A stretch of 64,000 bases of DNA from contig JACKBY010000004.1 in NCBI GenBank assembly GCA_020634335.1, positions 1-64,000 on the forward strand. The letters are read 5' to 3'. This stretch comes from Promineifilum sp. Its GTDB lineage: Bacteria; Chloroflexota; Anaerolineae; Promineifilales; Promineifilaceae. The position numbers and the translations under genes are program-made. The notes beneath the pieces are model-generated. The model did no database searches. It was not told the DNA's origin and was given only the letters and a program-made list of their open reading frames with translations. Position 1 is the first letter of the stretch. Every line of letters starts with the position of its first letter. This document shows positions 33,877-42,026 of this stretch, in pieces.

Positions 33877-35481
33877 TCACGAACGCTCGGCGCGAACCGC
33901 TTCAATCGCCCCGGCGACATCGTCCAGCACTTCATCAGTAGGAATGCCGGCAGATTTCTGACGGAACTGATCGATGACGGCGAAGCGATCCACATGCTCT
34001 TTCTCCTCGGTATCTTCCACCGCCAACCGCGTCCCCGCTACCGCCATCCCCAGCATCATCCAGAAAATCGTCACCGCGTGGTGGAAGTCCATATTAAACA
34101 GATAGTGGTCGAACACCCCGGCGACGAGCGCGCCGATGAGGGCGGCGTGGAGGCCCAGCCAGACGGCATCGTGGCGTTCGTCGGCCCGCGCCGCGTGGCG
34201 GTGCCGGAAAGCGTAGGCAAAGACCGTGCCGATGACGCCCAGGAAGGCGCTGAGGCCGAACAGACCCATGCGCCCGGCGATAGTGAAGTAGACGCTGGCG
34301 ACGGCCGTGTACAGGTCGATGTCGGGCGAGCCGGCGAAACCGACGCCAAAGATGGGGTAGCGGGCAATCAGGCGCAAGGCATCCTTATACTCGCCGAAAC
34401 GCATCTGCGTCGCCAGGTCTGTCCCCTGAAAGCCCTCGACGAAGCGGCCGATGTAGGCCTGCGTGACCGGCAACAACAACAGCAGCACGGCCGCGAGGGC
34501 CATGTAGGGCAGCAGGCGGCGATAGCGAGCGACGGCCACGAAACCCAACCCGGCGGCCAGCCCCAGCATGGCCCCACGCGAGAAGGTCAGGATCAGGGCG
34601 ATGAAGACCAGCCCGGCAATGCCCCAGATAATCCCACGCCGGAAAAGGGGTTGCTTCGTCGCGATCTGCGGGCCGACCAGCGCGCCGATCATCAGCAGCA
34701 GCCCGCCGAGCGAGTTGGGATCCACCGAGGTGCCAATGGCTCGCTCGGAAAGTTCGGGGTTTTCCTCGATGTAGCGAATCACCCAGCCGCCCGGATAGCC
34801 GAGGCGGGCCAGGGCGTTGAGCGCGCTGTTGGCCGTGTCGTCGGGCAGCAGCCACAAGCCGATGGCAATCACCGCCGCGGCCGCGCCCATCAGCAACAGG
34901 AACTTCACCAGCCGCTCCAGCCGCAGCCATGTGCGGCAATAGTCGATGACGATGATGACGAAGCCCAGGCTGAGCAGCAGTTCGGCGAATTTGCGCAGCA
35001 GCGTCGGGGTCAGGGGGCCGTTAGCGAGGCCGAAGATAAAAGCAAAGACGGCGACGATAATGAACAGGATCAGCGGCAAGGCCACCGGTGCGGTGACGAG
35101 CCGCCGCTGGCGGCCGGTGACGATGCCTAACAGCCAGACGCCGATGGCCGCGCCCAGGGCAAAATCGAGGAAAGTGGGGGTGAGGCCGATGTCGAACGGC
35201 AGCGTCGCGAACGGCAACAGAGCGACGACGGCGATGACGGCGAAAAAGCCCAGCTCGATGTTGCGCAAGACCAGTATCGTCGATAACCCACCGAGAACCA
35301 CGGCCGCCCCCGCGATTGGCCCGCCGAAGGCCAGGACGACGCCCGCCAGCACGGCCGTCGCCCCGACCAGCAGCCCCAGTGCCAGCGCCGAGTCAGCCGG
35401 GTTCAGGACAGGGGTATTTTTATCCTCCCCTGCCCCCCTGCTCGCCTGCTCCCCTGCCTCTCGGCGCTCGGTCATCGTCAT
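33877..35481 (-). CDS. O-antigen ligase/polymerase-like membrane protein (Wzy_C)
   Basis: 534 residues with about 11-12 hydrophobic segments. Wzy_C/WaaL-family features: a large loop before RAIGTSVDPNSLGGLLLMIGALVGP, ALILTFSRGAMLGLAAGLG (the conserved SRG after a helix) and RLIARYPIFGVGFAG (P-x-x-G-x-G) in the extracellular loop, with a late FDHYLFNMDFH. Such proteins polymerise or ligate lipid-linked glycans on the outer face of the membrane. The first 25 residues (ERREAGEQASRGAGED) come from a purine-rich low-complexity stretch, so translation may begin at ATG 35475 or later. It overlaps the upstream PMT gene by four bases (ATGA). Confidence 0.88.
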   Translation of the reverse strand: MTMTERREAGEQASRGAGEDKNTPVLNPADSALALGLLVGATAVLAGVVLAFGGPIAGAAVVLGGLSTILVLRNIELGFFAVIAVVALLPFATLPFDIGLTPTFLDFALGAAIGVWLLGIVTGRQRRLVTAPVALPLILFIIVAVFAFIFGLANGPLTPTLLRKFAELLLSLGFVIIVIDYCRTWLRLERLVKFLLLMGAAAAVIAIGLWLLPDDTANSALNALARLGYPGGWVIRYIEENPELSERAIGTSVDPNSLGGLLLMIGALVGPQIATKQPLFRRGIIWGIAGLVFIALILTFSRGAMLGLAAGLGFVAVARYRRLLPYMALAAVLLLLLPVTQAYIGRFVEGFQGTDLATQMRFGEYKDALRLIARYPIFGVGFAGSPDIDLYTAVASVYFTIAGRMGLFGLSAFLGVIGTVFAYAFRHRHAARADERHDAVWLGLHAALIGALVAGVFDHYLFNMDFHHAVTIFWMMLGMAVAGTRLAVEDTEEKEHVDRFAVIDQFRQKSAGIPTDEVLDDVAGAIEAVRAERS

Positions 35482-37937
35482 GGCGCATCCACCTTCACCA
35501 ACGTCAGGCTGAGGAAGTCGTCGGTCAACCGGCCGTCGGCCGTCACCTGCTGGAGGCGATCAAAGCCTCCGTCGGGCGTGCGCGTGTAGACGCCGACGAT
35601 GAGCGGATAGGCATCGGGCGGCGTGGCCGGATCGATGACGAGGGTGAAGGACAGTTCGACAACCTCACCTGACACCCAGCCGGCTGTCGGCTGCGGCGGG
35701 GTGTCGGCCGCGGCATAGCGGGTCGTATCCTCGTCAACGATCTGGGCGAAGAAGGCCAGGCCGTCGGGCAACGGCCGCGACGGTCGCCAATACGTCCGCA
35801 GGCTCACGGCGTCGCCCGCGGGCGCGCGCCGTGGCTCCACGGCAAAGCCGACCATCTCCAGGCCGTGCTCGAAAAAGAACGAGACGGGATTCGGAATCGG
35901 CCCTTCTTGGGCGGCGAGCGGTATCACGCCCAGTTGAACCGCCTCGCGGCCATCAGTCGTCTTCAATCGCTCCGCTGTGTCATAATCATAAAGGCCCACA
36001 ACTACTTCCAGATCGGCCGGGGTGATGGCCGTCGTGGGGATGGTCAGCACGTATTCGTCCACCAGTCTTTGCCCCGGCTGGAGGAAGCTCGTCGGCCGCA
36101 GCCCCGCGCCGGGGTACATATCGCGCTGGGCGATAGGCCGGCCGAGCACCGGGTCGTTGAGGTGAATGAAGACGCTCCAGTCACGGTCCATGGCTTGCAA
36201 CACGTCCCACGCCAGCCGGACGCGCACCGTGGAACCCGGCCCTGGGGAATCGTATTCTACTTCATAACCCGCCAGGCGCATCCGATCGCCGAATACCACG
36301 TCAAGGGGTTCGGCCAACGGTTCGGGTGCAGACGGGGGCTGATAAGCAGGTCGAATCCACAACCAGGGCGCGGCCGCGGCAACAGCGAACAGGAACACGG
36401 CGACGCCTCCGAGCAGGTAGGCCGCCCCAGGCCTTCGCGCGCGGCCCAGCCCGCCGGCCAGATCGCCGGCCCCCGCCAGGCCCAGGGCCATCAACGTAGC
36501 CAGCGACGAGATAGCGGTGAACACCAAACGACCCTGCGATGACCACGTGGTGGTGGCCCACTGGATGAGACCGTAGACGACGGCCGCCGTAAATATCAGA
36601 TTGACGATCAGCCCAAAGCGGCGCTCTACTATTTGGAGCAATCGCGCCAACCACGAACCCTTCCCCGTTTGCCAATGGCCGATTTCGACGCGGATCGCCC
36701 GAACGAGATAAGACACGAATCCGGCCACACTCAGCACGAGAACCGAGTTGAGGACGGCGTAGACCCACAGCGGCATCGGGACGTTGACGCCGCCGAACAA
36801 ACCCCAGAACGACATCATAAAGCCACGACGTTCGCCCCAGAGCTGCGCCAGCGAGGCATCGTGCCCTCGCTCGCCCAGCACGGCGATAAAGGCGCTCCAG
36901 CCCAGCCAGTCGCCGTAGAGGACGATATTGCGGTAATACCACCAGCCGGCGACGAGGAGCACGGGAGCGAGCATCAGGGCTACAGCCCGCAAGAGCCCGA
37001 CGACGGCCGACGACAGGGTTGTAGAGCGGAAACCCTTCCCTGTTTCCCCGTTCCTCTGCTCTCCTTTCAAAAACCACTGCCACGCCGCCACGACGGCCGT
37101 GCCGAAGGCCATGGGGATCAGGCCCAGCGTCCCCTCTTTGGTCAATGCGGCCAGACCGATGACCAAACCCAACACCACCCACTCCCACCAGCGGACAGGA
37201 GAATACGAGGTTTGCCGGCGGGTGACAATGCGGATCATGATCAGCAGCGCCAGCGAGGTCAGCGGCAGCGCCAAATTGTCGTTGTTAACCGCGCCGCTGA
37301 TGAACAGGAACATAGGCAGAAAGGCGTTGATCGCCGCCGCGCCGAGGGCGATCTCGGGACGGCCGGGGGCCGTCTCGGCGGCGATGCGGTAGGTCAGATA
37401 AACCGTGACCGCGCCCAACAACACCGAGAAGAGGCGCACGAGGCGCACGGCCAACAGCGCACCCGACCAAGGATTGGCCTCGGGATCGTGGACGGCCAGA
37501 TTGATGTTGCCGTCGGCGGTGAGGACGCCGTTGTCAACGTGGGGATTCAACTGCCGCGCCGTGTCCATATCCGACTGGTCGATCCAGAACGTTAGCGCCG
37601 CGCCGAGATAGTAGTAGAGCGGCGGTTGGCTGGCTTCCTGATTCCACGGTCCGGCCAGTGCGGGATCGAACACCTGCACGGGCAACGGATTGCCGTCGGC
37701 CAAATGACGCACCATCGGATAGTGCCACAGTTCGTCCGACGCCTCGAAGGCCGGCGTGACGAGCGCGTAGGTGAAACCCAGAGCGACGTAGAGGGCGAGA
37801 ATCAGCACCAGAAGACGGCGCTCGATGGAACGATGCGGAAGCATTGCGGAAATTGTAGCAGTGGGCGGCCGTTCCGTCATCGTCGGCTCGACCATGCTAA
37901 CCCTACGTGTATCTGGCGCAACGGCGCGGCGGCTCAT
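35478..37937 (-). CDS. PMT/GT39-like membrane glycosyltransferase with C-terminal beta module
   Basis: 819 residues. Membrane region (about 40-560) with FTYALVTPAFEASDELWHYPMVRHLADG in the first loop, where the acidic pair matches the GT-C catalytic position, and EASQPPLYYYLGA, SGAVNNDNLALP and ALTKEGTLGLIP later, typical of the PMT_2/GT39 group. Then a beta-rich extracellular part: RLAGYEVEYDSPGPGSTVRVRLAWDV with FIHLNDPVLGRPIAQRD (the module shared with three other proteins) and a second copy near FAVEPRRAPAGDAVSLRTYW. Several in-frame ATGs (37937, 37895, 37880) are possible starts; 37937 is 11 bases from the divergent GNAT remnant. Purine-rich strings give EQRNGETGKGFRS inside a loop. Confidence 0.82.
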   Translation of the reverse strand: MSRRAVAPDTRRVSMVEPTMTERPPTATISAMLPHRSIERRLLVLILALYVALGFTYALVTPAFEASDELWHYPMVRHLADGNPLPVQVFDPALAGPWNQEASQPPLYYYLGAALTFWIDQSDMDTARQLNPHVDNGVLTADGNINLAVHDPEANPWSGALLAVRLVRLFSVLLGAVTVYLTYRIAAETAPGRPEIALGAAAINAFLPMFLFISGAVNNDNLALPLTSLALLIMIRIVTRRQTSYSPVRWWEWVVLGLVIGLAALTKEGTLGLIPMAFGTAVVAAWQWFLKGEQRNGETGKGFRSTTLSSAVVGLLRAVALMLAPVLLVAGWWYYRNIVLYGDWLGWSAFIAVLGERGHDASLAQLWGERRGFMMSFWGLFGGVNVPMPLWVYAVLNSVLVLSVAGFVSYLVRAIRVEIGHWQTGKGSWLARLLQIVERRFGLIVNLIFTAAVVYGLIQWATTTWSSQGRLVFTAISSLATLMALGLAGAGDLAGGLGRARRPGAAYLLGGVAVFLFAVAAAAPWLWIRPAYQPPSAPEPLAEPLDVVFGDRMRLAGYEVEYDSPGPGSTVRVRLAWDVLQAMDRDWSVFIHLNDPVLGRPIAQRDMYPGAGLRPTSFLQPGQRLVDEYVLTIPTTAITPADLEVVVGLYDYDTAERLKTTDGREAVQLGVIPLAAQEGPIPNPVSFFFEHGLEMVGFAVEPRRAPAGDAVSLRTYWRPSRPLPDGLAFFAQIVDEDTTRYAAADTPPQPTAGWVSGEVVELSFTLVIDPATPPDAYPLIVGVYTRTPDGGFDRLQQVTADGRLTDDFLSLTLVKVDAP

Positions 37938-37948
37938 AAAATGGCGTT

Positions 37949-38449
37949 ATGATGAACGCGAGCGTCACGATCCGGCCGGCAACTGCATCCGATGAGCCCG
38001 TGCTGTGGGCCATGCTCTACCACGCCGTCTTCGTCCCACCTGAGGCAACAGCGCCACGGCGCGACATTCTGCGCCGGCCGGAATTAAGCCCCTACGTCGA
38101 GCATTAGGGCACACCGCATGACGTCGGCTTCGTGGCCGAGGCGGGCGATCATCCGGGCGGCGCGGCCTGGCTACGGTTGTTGATTGCCGGTCGTCGGGGC
38201 TACGGCTATGTGAATGACACTACGCCGGAACTCTCCATAGCCGTTGCGCCTGATTATCGTGGATAGGGCATCGGGACACGCTTGCTGGCCCGGTTGCTCC
38301 AAGAGGCGGCCGGTCGTTACGCGTCGGTTCCGCTCAGCGTCGCCCCCGGCAATCCCGCAGCGCAACTGTATGAACGGTTGGGCTTCGTCATCATCGATAA
38401 CGAAGGCGAATCGTTGACGGTGATTCGTCACTTCAATGAGCCGGGATAA
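37949..38449 (+). pseudogene. GNAT-family acetyltransferase interrupted by two in-frame TAG codons
   Basis: A 167-codon frame from ATG 37949 to TAA 38447-38449 reads as a complete GNAT N-acetyltransferase (VTIRPATASDEPVLWAML, VGFVAEAGDHPGGAAWLRL, LSIAVAPDYRG then GIGTRLLARLLQEA, and LYERLGFVIID at the end). It is broken only by TAG at 38105-38107 (after VEH, where relatives usually have Trp) and TAG at 38264-38266 (in YRG*GIGT, where relatives have Gln or Arg, in the acetyl-CoA pyrophosphate loop). No frameshift is present. The last 22 bases overlap the convergent GT4 gene. Most simply it is a young pseudogene. Amber read-through is less likely, since no other gene in the window shows internal TAG. 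Confidence 0.82.
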
Positions 38450-39633
38450 GCAGCGACGATTTGGGCATAGAACTCGTCTGTTTGCGCGGCAATCGCCCCC
38501 CATCCATAATCCCCCGCCAAGGCTCTCGCGCCCCCTCTCAGCCGCTCCAGCAAGGACGGATCGGCCGCCAGACGTATAACGGCCTCGGTCAGCGCCGCCG
38601 GATTATCCGGTGGAACAAGCCACATGTTCTCGCCGTGGCGAAACTCCGGCGATTGCTCGACAGGGGTCGTCGTGACCAACGGTCGCCCGTGGGCCAGGAC
38701 GGCCATGAGCGTCCCTCGGCGCAAGGAGACACCGTCGCGATAAGGCATGACCATCAGATCGGACGCGGCCAAGTGGGTGGAGACGCGCGCCGGCGAGAGA
38801 AAGCCGGTCCAGTGCACCCGCTCGCTCAGGCTCGTTCGCGCAATTCGGTCGCGCAATCCCGCCAGGAAGGCCTGATTGTTGTCGGGATCGCTGGCACCAG
38901 TCCGGCCGCCGATAAAAACCAGGTGAAAGCGGTCGTCCAGGCCAGCCAGGGCGTCAATGAGCGTATCTGCACCTTTGGTCTCGTTCAGGAAGCCGAAATA
39001 CCCCAGCAGAATACCATCTCCCCCCACCCCCAACCCGATGCGTGCCTCAGCGATCTCCACGTGGTTCGGCTCATAAACCTCGATGTTGCTGCCAATGGGA
39101 ATCTGCCGCACCGGCCCGCCGGCCCAGGCCAACAGCCGGCGATCATCGGCCGGGTTGGTGGCGATGCACCCTTGCGCGCGGTGGGCCAGGCCACGCACGG
39201 CCGCCTCGCGCAGCCCACCGGCTTTGGGAAATAGATAGGGCACACGCAGGTCGTGGAAGGTGACGACAGTAGGCGCGATAGACTTCAATCGCCAGGGCAA
39301 ATAGGAGATCGCCGGGCTGCGCATGTTGAAGGCCGCCGCCTGGTACTGGAGATTGACCACTTCGAGATCATAGCGAATGACCAGATCGGCCACGGCCGAC
39401 AGCGACGGCCAGCGCCATCGGCCCACACGCGGGTGCAAGCGAGCATAGCCGAGGTCAAGCGGTTCGCGCACGGCGGCCAACGTTCGGGGCGCGTCATTGG
39501 GTCGCGCTTTAGTGGAGGTGATGACGTGGATTTCGTGCCCCAAGAGATGAAGCGCGCGCGCCAACTGTTCCGTAAACGCACCCACCCCCCCTTCCATCGG
39601 CGGATATTCGCCGGTGACTAGTCCGATGCGCAT
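38428..39633 (-). CDS. Family 4 glycosyltransferase
   Basis: About 401 residues, GT-B fold. N-terminal acceptor domain starting MRIGLVTGEYPPMEGGVGAFTEQLARALHLLGHEIHVIT (key piece EYPPMEGGVG), then a central hinge, then the donor domain with LLGYFGFLNETKGADTLIDAL, HLVFIGG, the VHWTGFLSPARVSTHLAASDLMVMPYRDGVSLRRGTLMAVLAHGRPLVTT region. In place of the usual EGFGLP/E-x7-E it has DGVSLRRGTLMAVLAHG. ATG 39633 is chosen over a longer open frame because it fits the family start and lies four bases after the GT2 stop. Probably adds a hexose to a lipid-linked glycan. Confidence 0.88.
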   Translation of the reverse strand: MRIGLVTGEYPPMEGGVGAFTEQLARALHLLGHEIHVITSTKARPNDAPRTLAAVREPLDLGYARLHPRVGRWRWPSLSAVADLVIRYDLEVVNLQYQAAAFNMRSPAISYLPWRLKSIAPTVVTFHDLRVPYLFPKAGGLREAAVRGLAHRAQGCIATNPADDRRLLAWAGGPVRQIPIGSNIEVYEPNHVEIAEARIGLGVGGDGILLGYFGFLNETKGADTLIDALAGLDDRFHLVFIGGRTGASDPDNNQAFLAGLRDRIARTSLSERVHWTGFLSPARVSTHLAASDLMVMPYRDGVSLRRGTLMAVLAHGRPLVTTTPVEQSPEFRHGENMWLVPPDNPAALTEAVIRLAADPSLLERLRGGARALAGDYGWGAIAAQTDEFYAQIVAAYPGSLK

Positions 39634-39637
39634 GACG

Positions 39638-40570
39638 CTAATATCCCGCCGGGCGCAAGCCGGAGCGCAGCACGTCGTAATAGGCGCGAACACGCTGGCG
39701 ACGGAGCGCCGGTTTACTGCCAAGAAGGCCTTTTGCGCCCTCCAGCGCCAACTGCCAGGCATAATTGGCCAGCAGGAAGACCCGCAACGCGCCAACCAAC
39801 AGCCGGCCGTGGTACTTGCGGAAGTAGCGCAGCTTGGCTCGCTGGAAGTTGATGTGGCGCGCCGTCACGGCCTGCTCGCTGCTCTTGCCGACATGGTGGG
39901 TGACTTGAGCCGCCGGATAGTAGACCACGCGCCGGCCGGACGCCTTGATACGACGACACCAGTCCAACTCTTCGGAGTACATATAGTAACCCTCGTCGAG
40001 GCCACCGATTTCTTCGTAGACGGTCCGTGGAACCATTATGCACGCGCCTGTCAGCCAGTCCACATCGGCCGTGGCGTCGTCGGGCAGGTCGAGCGCGTAG
40101 TAGCGCCGCAACACGCCGGGGGCCAGACCCTCCAGCCACGTGCTCTCCAGAAAACCGGTAGCCGCCGTGGGAAAGCGCCGGCGCGAAGACTGAACGCTGC
40201 CGTCGGGGTTGAGCAGCTGCGGCCCCAACGCCCCCACATCGGGATGGACTTGCAGAAATGCCACCATTTTCGACATCGCATCGCCCACTATGACCGTGTC
40301 AGGGTTAAGCAACAGCAGATATGTGCCCAATGCTTCAGCCAGGCCGAGGTTGTTGCCGCGCGGAAAGCCTACGTTCTCGTCGCACGGGATGAGTTTCACC
40401 CAGGGAAATTCTTCACGCACCATGGCGACACTGTCGTCGGCCGAGGCGCTGTCGACGACGATGACTTCCACCGACAAAGCACCCCGCTCGTCCTCGATGG
40501 AGCGCAGGCAATCCCGCAGCAGATCGCGGACGTTCCAATTGACGATGATGATGGATAGATCGAGCGACAT
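39638..40570 (-). CDS. Family 2 glycosyltransferase (rhamnosyltransferase-like)
   Basis: 310 residues, GT-A fold. DLSIIIVNWNVRDLLRDCLRSI, VEVIVVDSASADDSVAMVRE, NVGFPRGNNLGLAEALGTYLLLLNPDT (the DxD-like site is NPDT), ADVDWLTGACIMVPRTVYEEIGGLDEGYYMYSEELDWCRRI (acidic ED-type site) and a C-terminal helix. This is the WcaA/RfbN-like branch often adding rhamnose or another deoxysugar, consistent with a nearby GDP-mannose 4,6-dehydratase. Membrane-associated at most by its C-terminal hydrophobic stretch. Lies between TatD (13 bases upstream) and the GT4 gene (four bases downstream) in one minus-strand unit. Confidence 0.9.
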   Translation of the reverse strand: MSLDLSIIIVNWNVRDLLRDCLRSIEDERGALSVEVIVVDSASADDSVAMVREEFPWVKLIPCDENVGFPRGNNLGLAEALGTYLLLLNPDTVIVGDAMSKMVAFLQVHPDVGALGPQLLNPDGSVQSSRRRFPTAATGFLESTWLEGLAPGVLRRYYALDLPDDATADVDWLTGACIMVPRTVYEEIGGLDEGYYMYSEELDWCRRIKASGRRVVYYPAAQVTHHVGKSSEQAVTARHINFQRAKLRYFRKYHGRLLVGALRVFLLANYAWQLALEGAKGLLGSKPALRRQRVRAYYDVLRSGLRPAGY

Positions 40571-40583
40571 GGCAGCAAAGGGG

Positions 40584-41414
40584 TCAGTACACGGAAGGAA
40601 GTTGAAACAAATGCTCGGCGTTTGCAGTGGTAATGCGAGCGATTTCCTCGACGGTTAGGCCGCGCAACTCGGCCAGTCGCTCGGCCACAAACCGCACGTA
40701 GGCCGGCTCGTTGCGCTTGCCGCGGTAAGGGTGCGGCGACAGATACGGGGCATCGGTCTCGATCAAGATACGATCCAGAGGTGCGCGCGTCGCAATAGTG
40801 CGCATGTCGTCGGCTTTCTTATACGTCAGCGGCCCGGTAAACCCCAGATAGAAGCCCATCGCCAGTGCCGCTTCGGCCATGGGCCAGTCGCCGGAGAAGG
40901 AATGGAGCACCCCCGGGCGATCACCTCCACCAAGCGGTGACGCGGCTAGTTGCGAGAGGGTGTCCGCATTGGCCTCGCGATTGTGGATGATAACGGGCAA
41001 GTTCAACTCATGGGCCAGTTCCAGTTGCCGACCCAGGGCGCGATGCTGAACATTCGCCGGCGTCTTGTCCCAGTAATAATCGAGGCCGATTTCGCCAATG
41101 GCGACGACTTTCTCGTGCGCGGCCAGCCGCCGCAATTCATCGATCCAGTCATCCTGCCAGGCGGCGGCCGAATTGGGGTGCACCCCAACGGCGGCATAGA
41201 CACGCTCAACCTCTGCTGCCAACCCCAGCACTGCCTGCACATTGCCAAGATCAATAGCCGGAACGACGATGCGGCCGACGCCCGCCGCGGCCGCCCGCGC
41301 CACGACCTCATCGCGATCCATCGCAAACGAATCGTCGTCCAGATGGCAGTGGCTGTCAACCAAATCGGCCGATGGCTGGTTCATGCCGGCGGCAAGCGAA
41401 TCGTCACCCATCAT
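40584..41414 (-). CDS. TatD-family metal-dependent hydrolase
   Basis: 276 residues, TIM-barrel metal enzyme with 3'-5' DNase activity in characterised members. Metal ligands are visible: DSHCHLDDD (HxH), VAIGEIGLDYYWDK (Glu), PVIIHNREAN (His), VLHSFSGD (His) and ILIETDAPYLSPHPYRGKRNEPAYV (Asp). ATG 41414 overlaps the upstream thioesterase stop (ATGA); ATG 41384 (MNQPSADLVDSHCH) is an alternative that matches family length better. Its place inside a glycan gene run looks incidental. Confidence 0.94.
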   Translation of the reverse strand: MMGDDSLAAGMNQPSADLVDSHCHLDDDSFAMDRDEVVARAAAAGVGRIVVPAIDLGNVQAVLGLAAEVERVYAAVGVHPNSAAAWQDDWIDELRRLAAHEKVVAIGEIGLDYYWDKTPANVQHRALGRQLELAHELNLPVIIHNREANADTLSQLAASPLGGGDRPGVLHSFSGDWPMAEAALAMGFYLGFTGPLTYKKADDMRTIATRAPLDRILIETDAPYLSPHPYRGKRNEPAYVRFVAERLAELRGLTVEEIARITTANAEHLFQLPSVY

Positions 41415-41905
41415 GATGGGTCGCTGGCCGCGCCGCCCATGATGCGAGCCATGAGCTCGTCGGGGACCTGCACAGTGACGATTTCGCCGCGAGCACAGAC
41501 CTCATCGTGGGCCAACAAGTCGATGCTGACGATGACCTTACGGCCCTTGATTTCTTTCACTCGCGCGCGCAATTCCAGCGGCCGGTCAATGGGCGTGGGC
41601 TTCAGGTAATCGACGTGGAGCGAGGCCGTAAGAAAGCGCAAGGGTGGCTCGGTGTCCATCGCGCGACCCTGAGCGCGATACATCGCCGCGGCGGCCGTGC
41701 CTGTGCCGTGGCAGTCGATGAGCGAAGCAATTAGCCCCCCATAGACGTAGCCGGGCACGGCCATATGGTAGGGGCGCGGCTGGTAGATGCAAACAGCTTC
41801 GTCGCCCTCCCAATAGCTCTTGATCTGCAGGCCATGTTCGTTAAGCCGGCCGCAACCGTAACAATAACTGACTTCGTCGGGGTAGTAATCCTGGAATGCT
41901 TTCAT
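41411..41905 (-). CDS. PaaI-like hotdog-fold thioesterase
   Basis: 164 residues, hotdog fold (4HBT/PaaI group). N-terminal YCYGCGRLNEHGLQIKSYWEGDEAVC with a CxxC pair, the helix region VPGYVYGGLIASLIDCHGTGTAA (the G-G-x3-L-x-D signature with the catalytic Asp/Cys side), then LTASLHVDYLKPTPIDRPLELRARV and the closing strand. Probably hydrolyses an acyl-CoA; the substrate is unknown. It overlaps tatD by four bases. The 121-base gap before it holds a CAGT-rich inverted repeat. Confidence 0.87.
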   Translation of the reverse strand: MKAFQDYYPDEVSYCYGCGRLNEHGLQIKSYWEGDEAVCIYQPRPYHMAVPGYVYGGLIASLIDCHGTGTAAAAMYRAQGRAMDTEPPLRFLTASLHVDYLKPTPIDRPLELRARVKEIKGRKVIVSIDLLAHDEVCARGEIVTVQVPDELMARIMGGAASDPS

Positions 41906-41913
41906 AGTTGTTA

Positions 41914-42024
41914 GTGGGCAGTGGTCAGTAAGTCAGTAGGGCAGTAAACCAGTTAGTCAGTAGGCAGTCAGTATCCGATGACTGAAAACTGACTGACCTA
42001 CTGATTTACTGAATACTGCCCACT
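41914..42024. repeat. CAGT-rich imperfect inverted repeat
   Basis: The gap between the thioesterase and phosphohexomutase genes is made of CAGT/ACTG units. The left half has AGTGGGCAGTGGTCAGTAAGTCAGTAGG and the right half its imperfect complement CTACTGATTTACTGAATACTGCCCACT, split here into key pieces: outer arms AGTGGGCAGT (about 41914-41923) and ACTGCCCACT (about 42015-42024). It could fold into a long hairpin between two minus-strand genes. No T-run, so probably a dispersed or simple-sequence element. Confidence 0.55.
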
Positions 42025-42026
42025 GC

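Noticed and set aside
33994..35130. 378-codon plus-strand frame opposite the O-antigen-ligase-like gene
   Set aside because: Composition is Gln/His/Asp-rich with no family pattern, typical of an antisense shadow.
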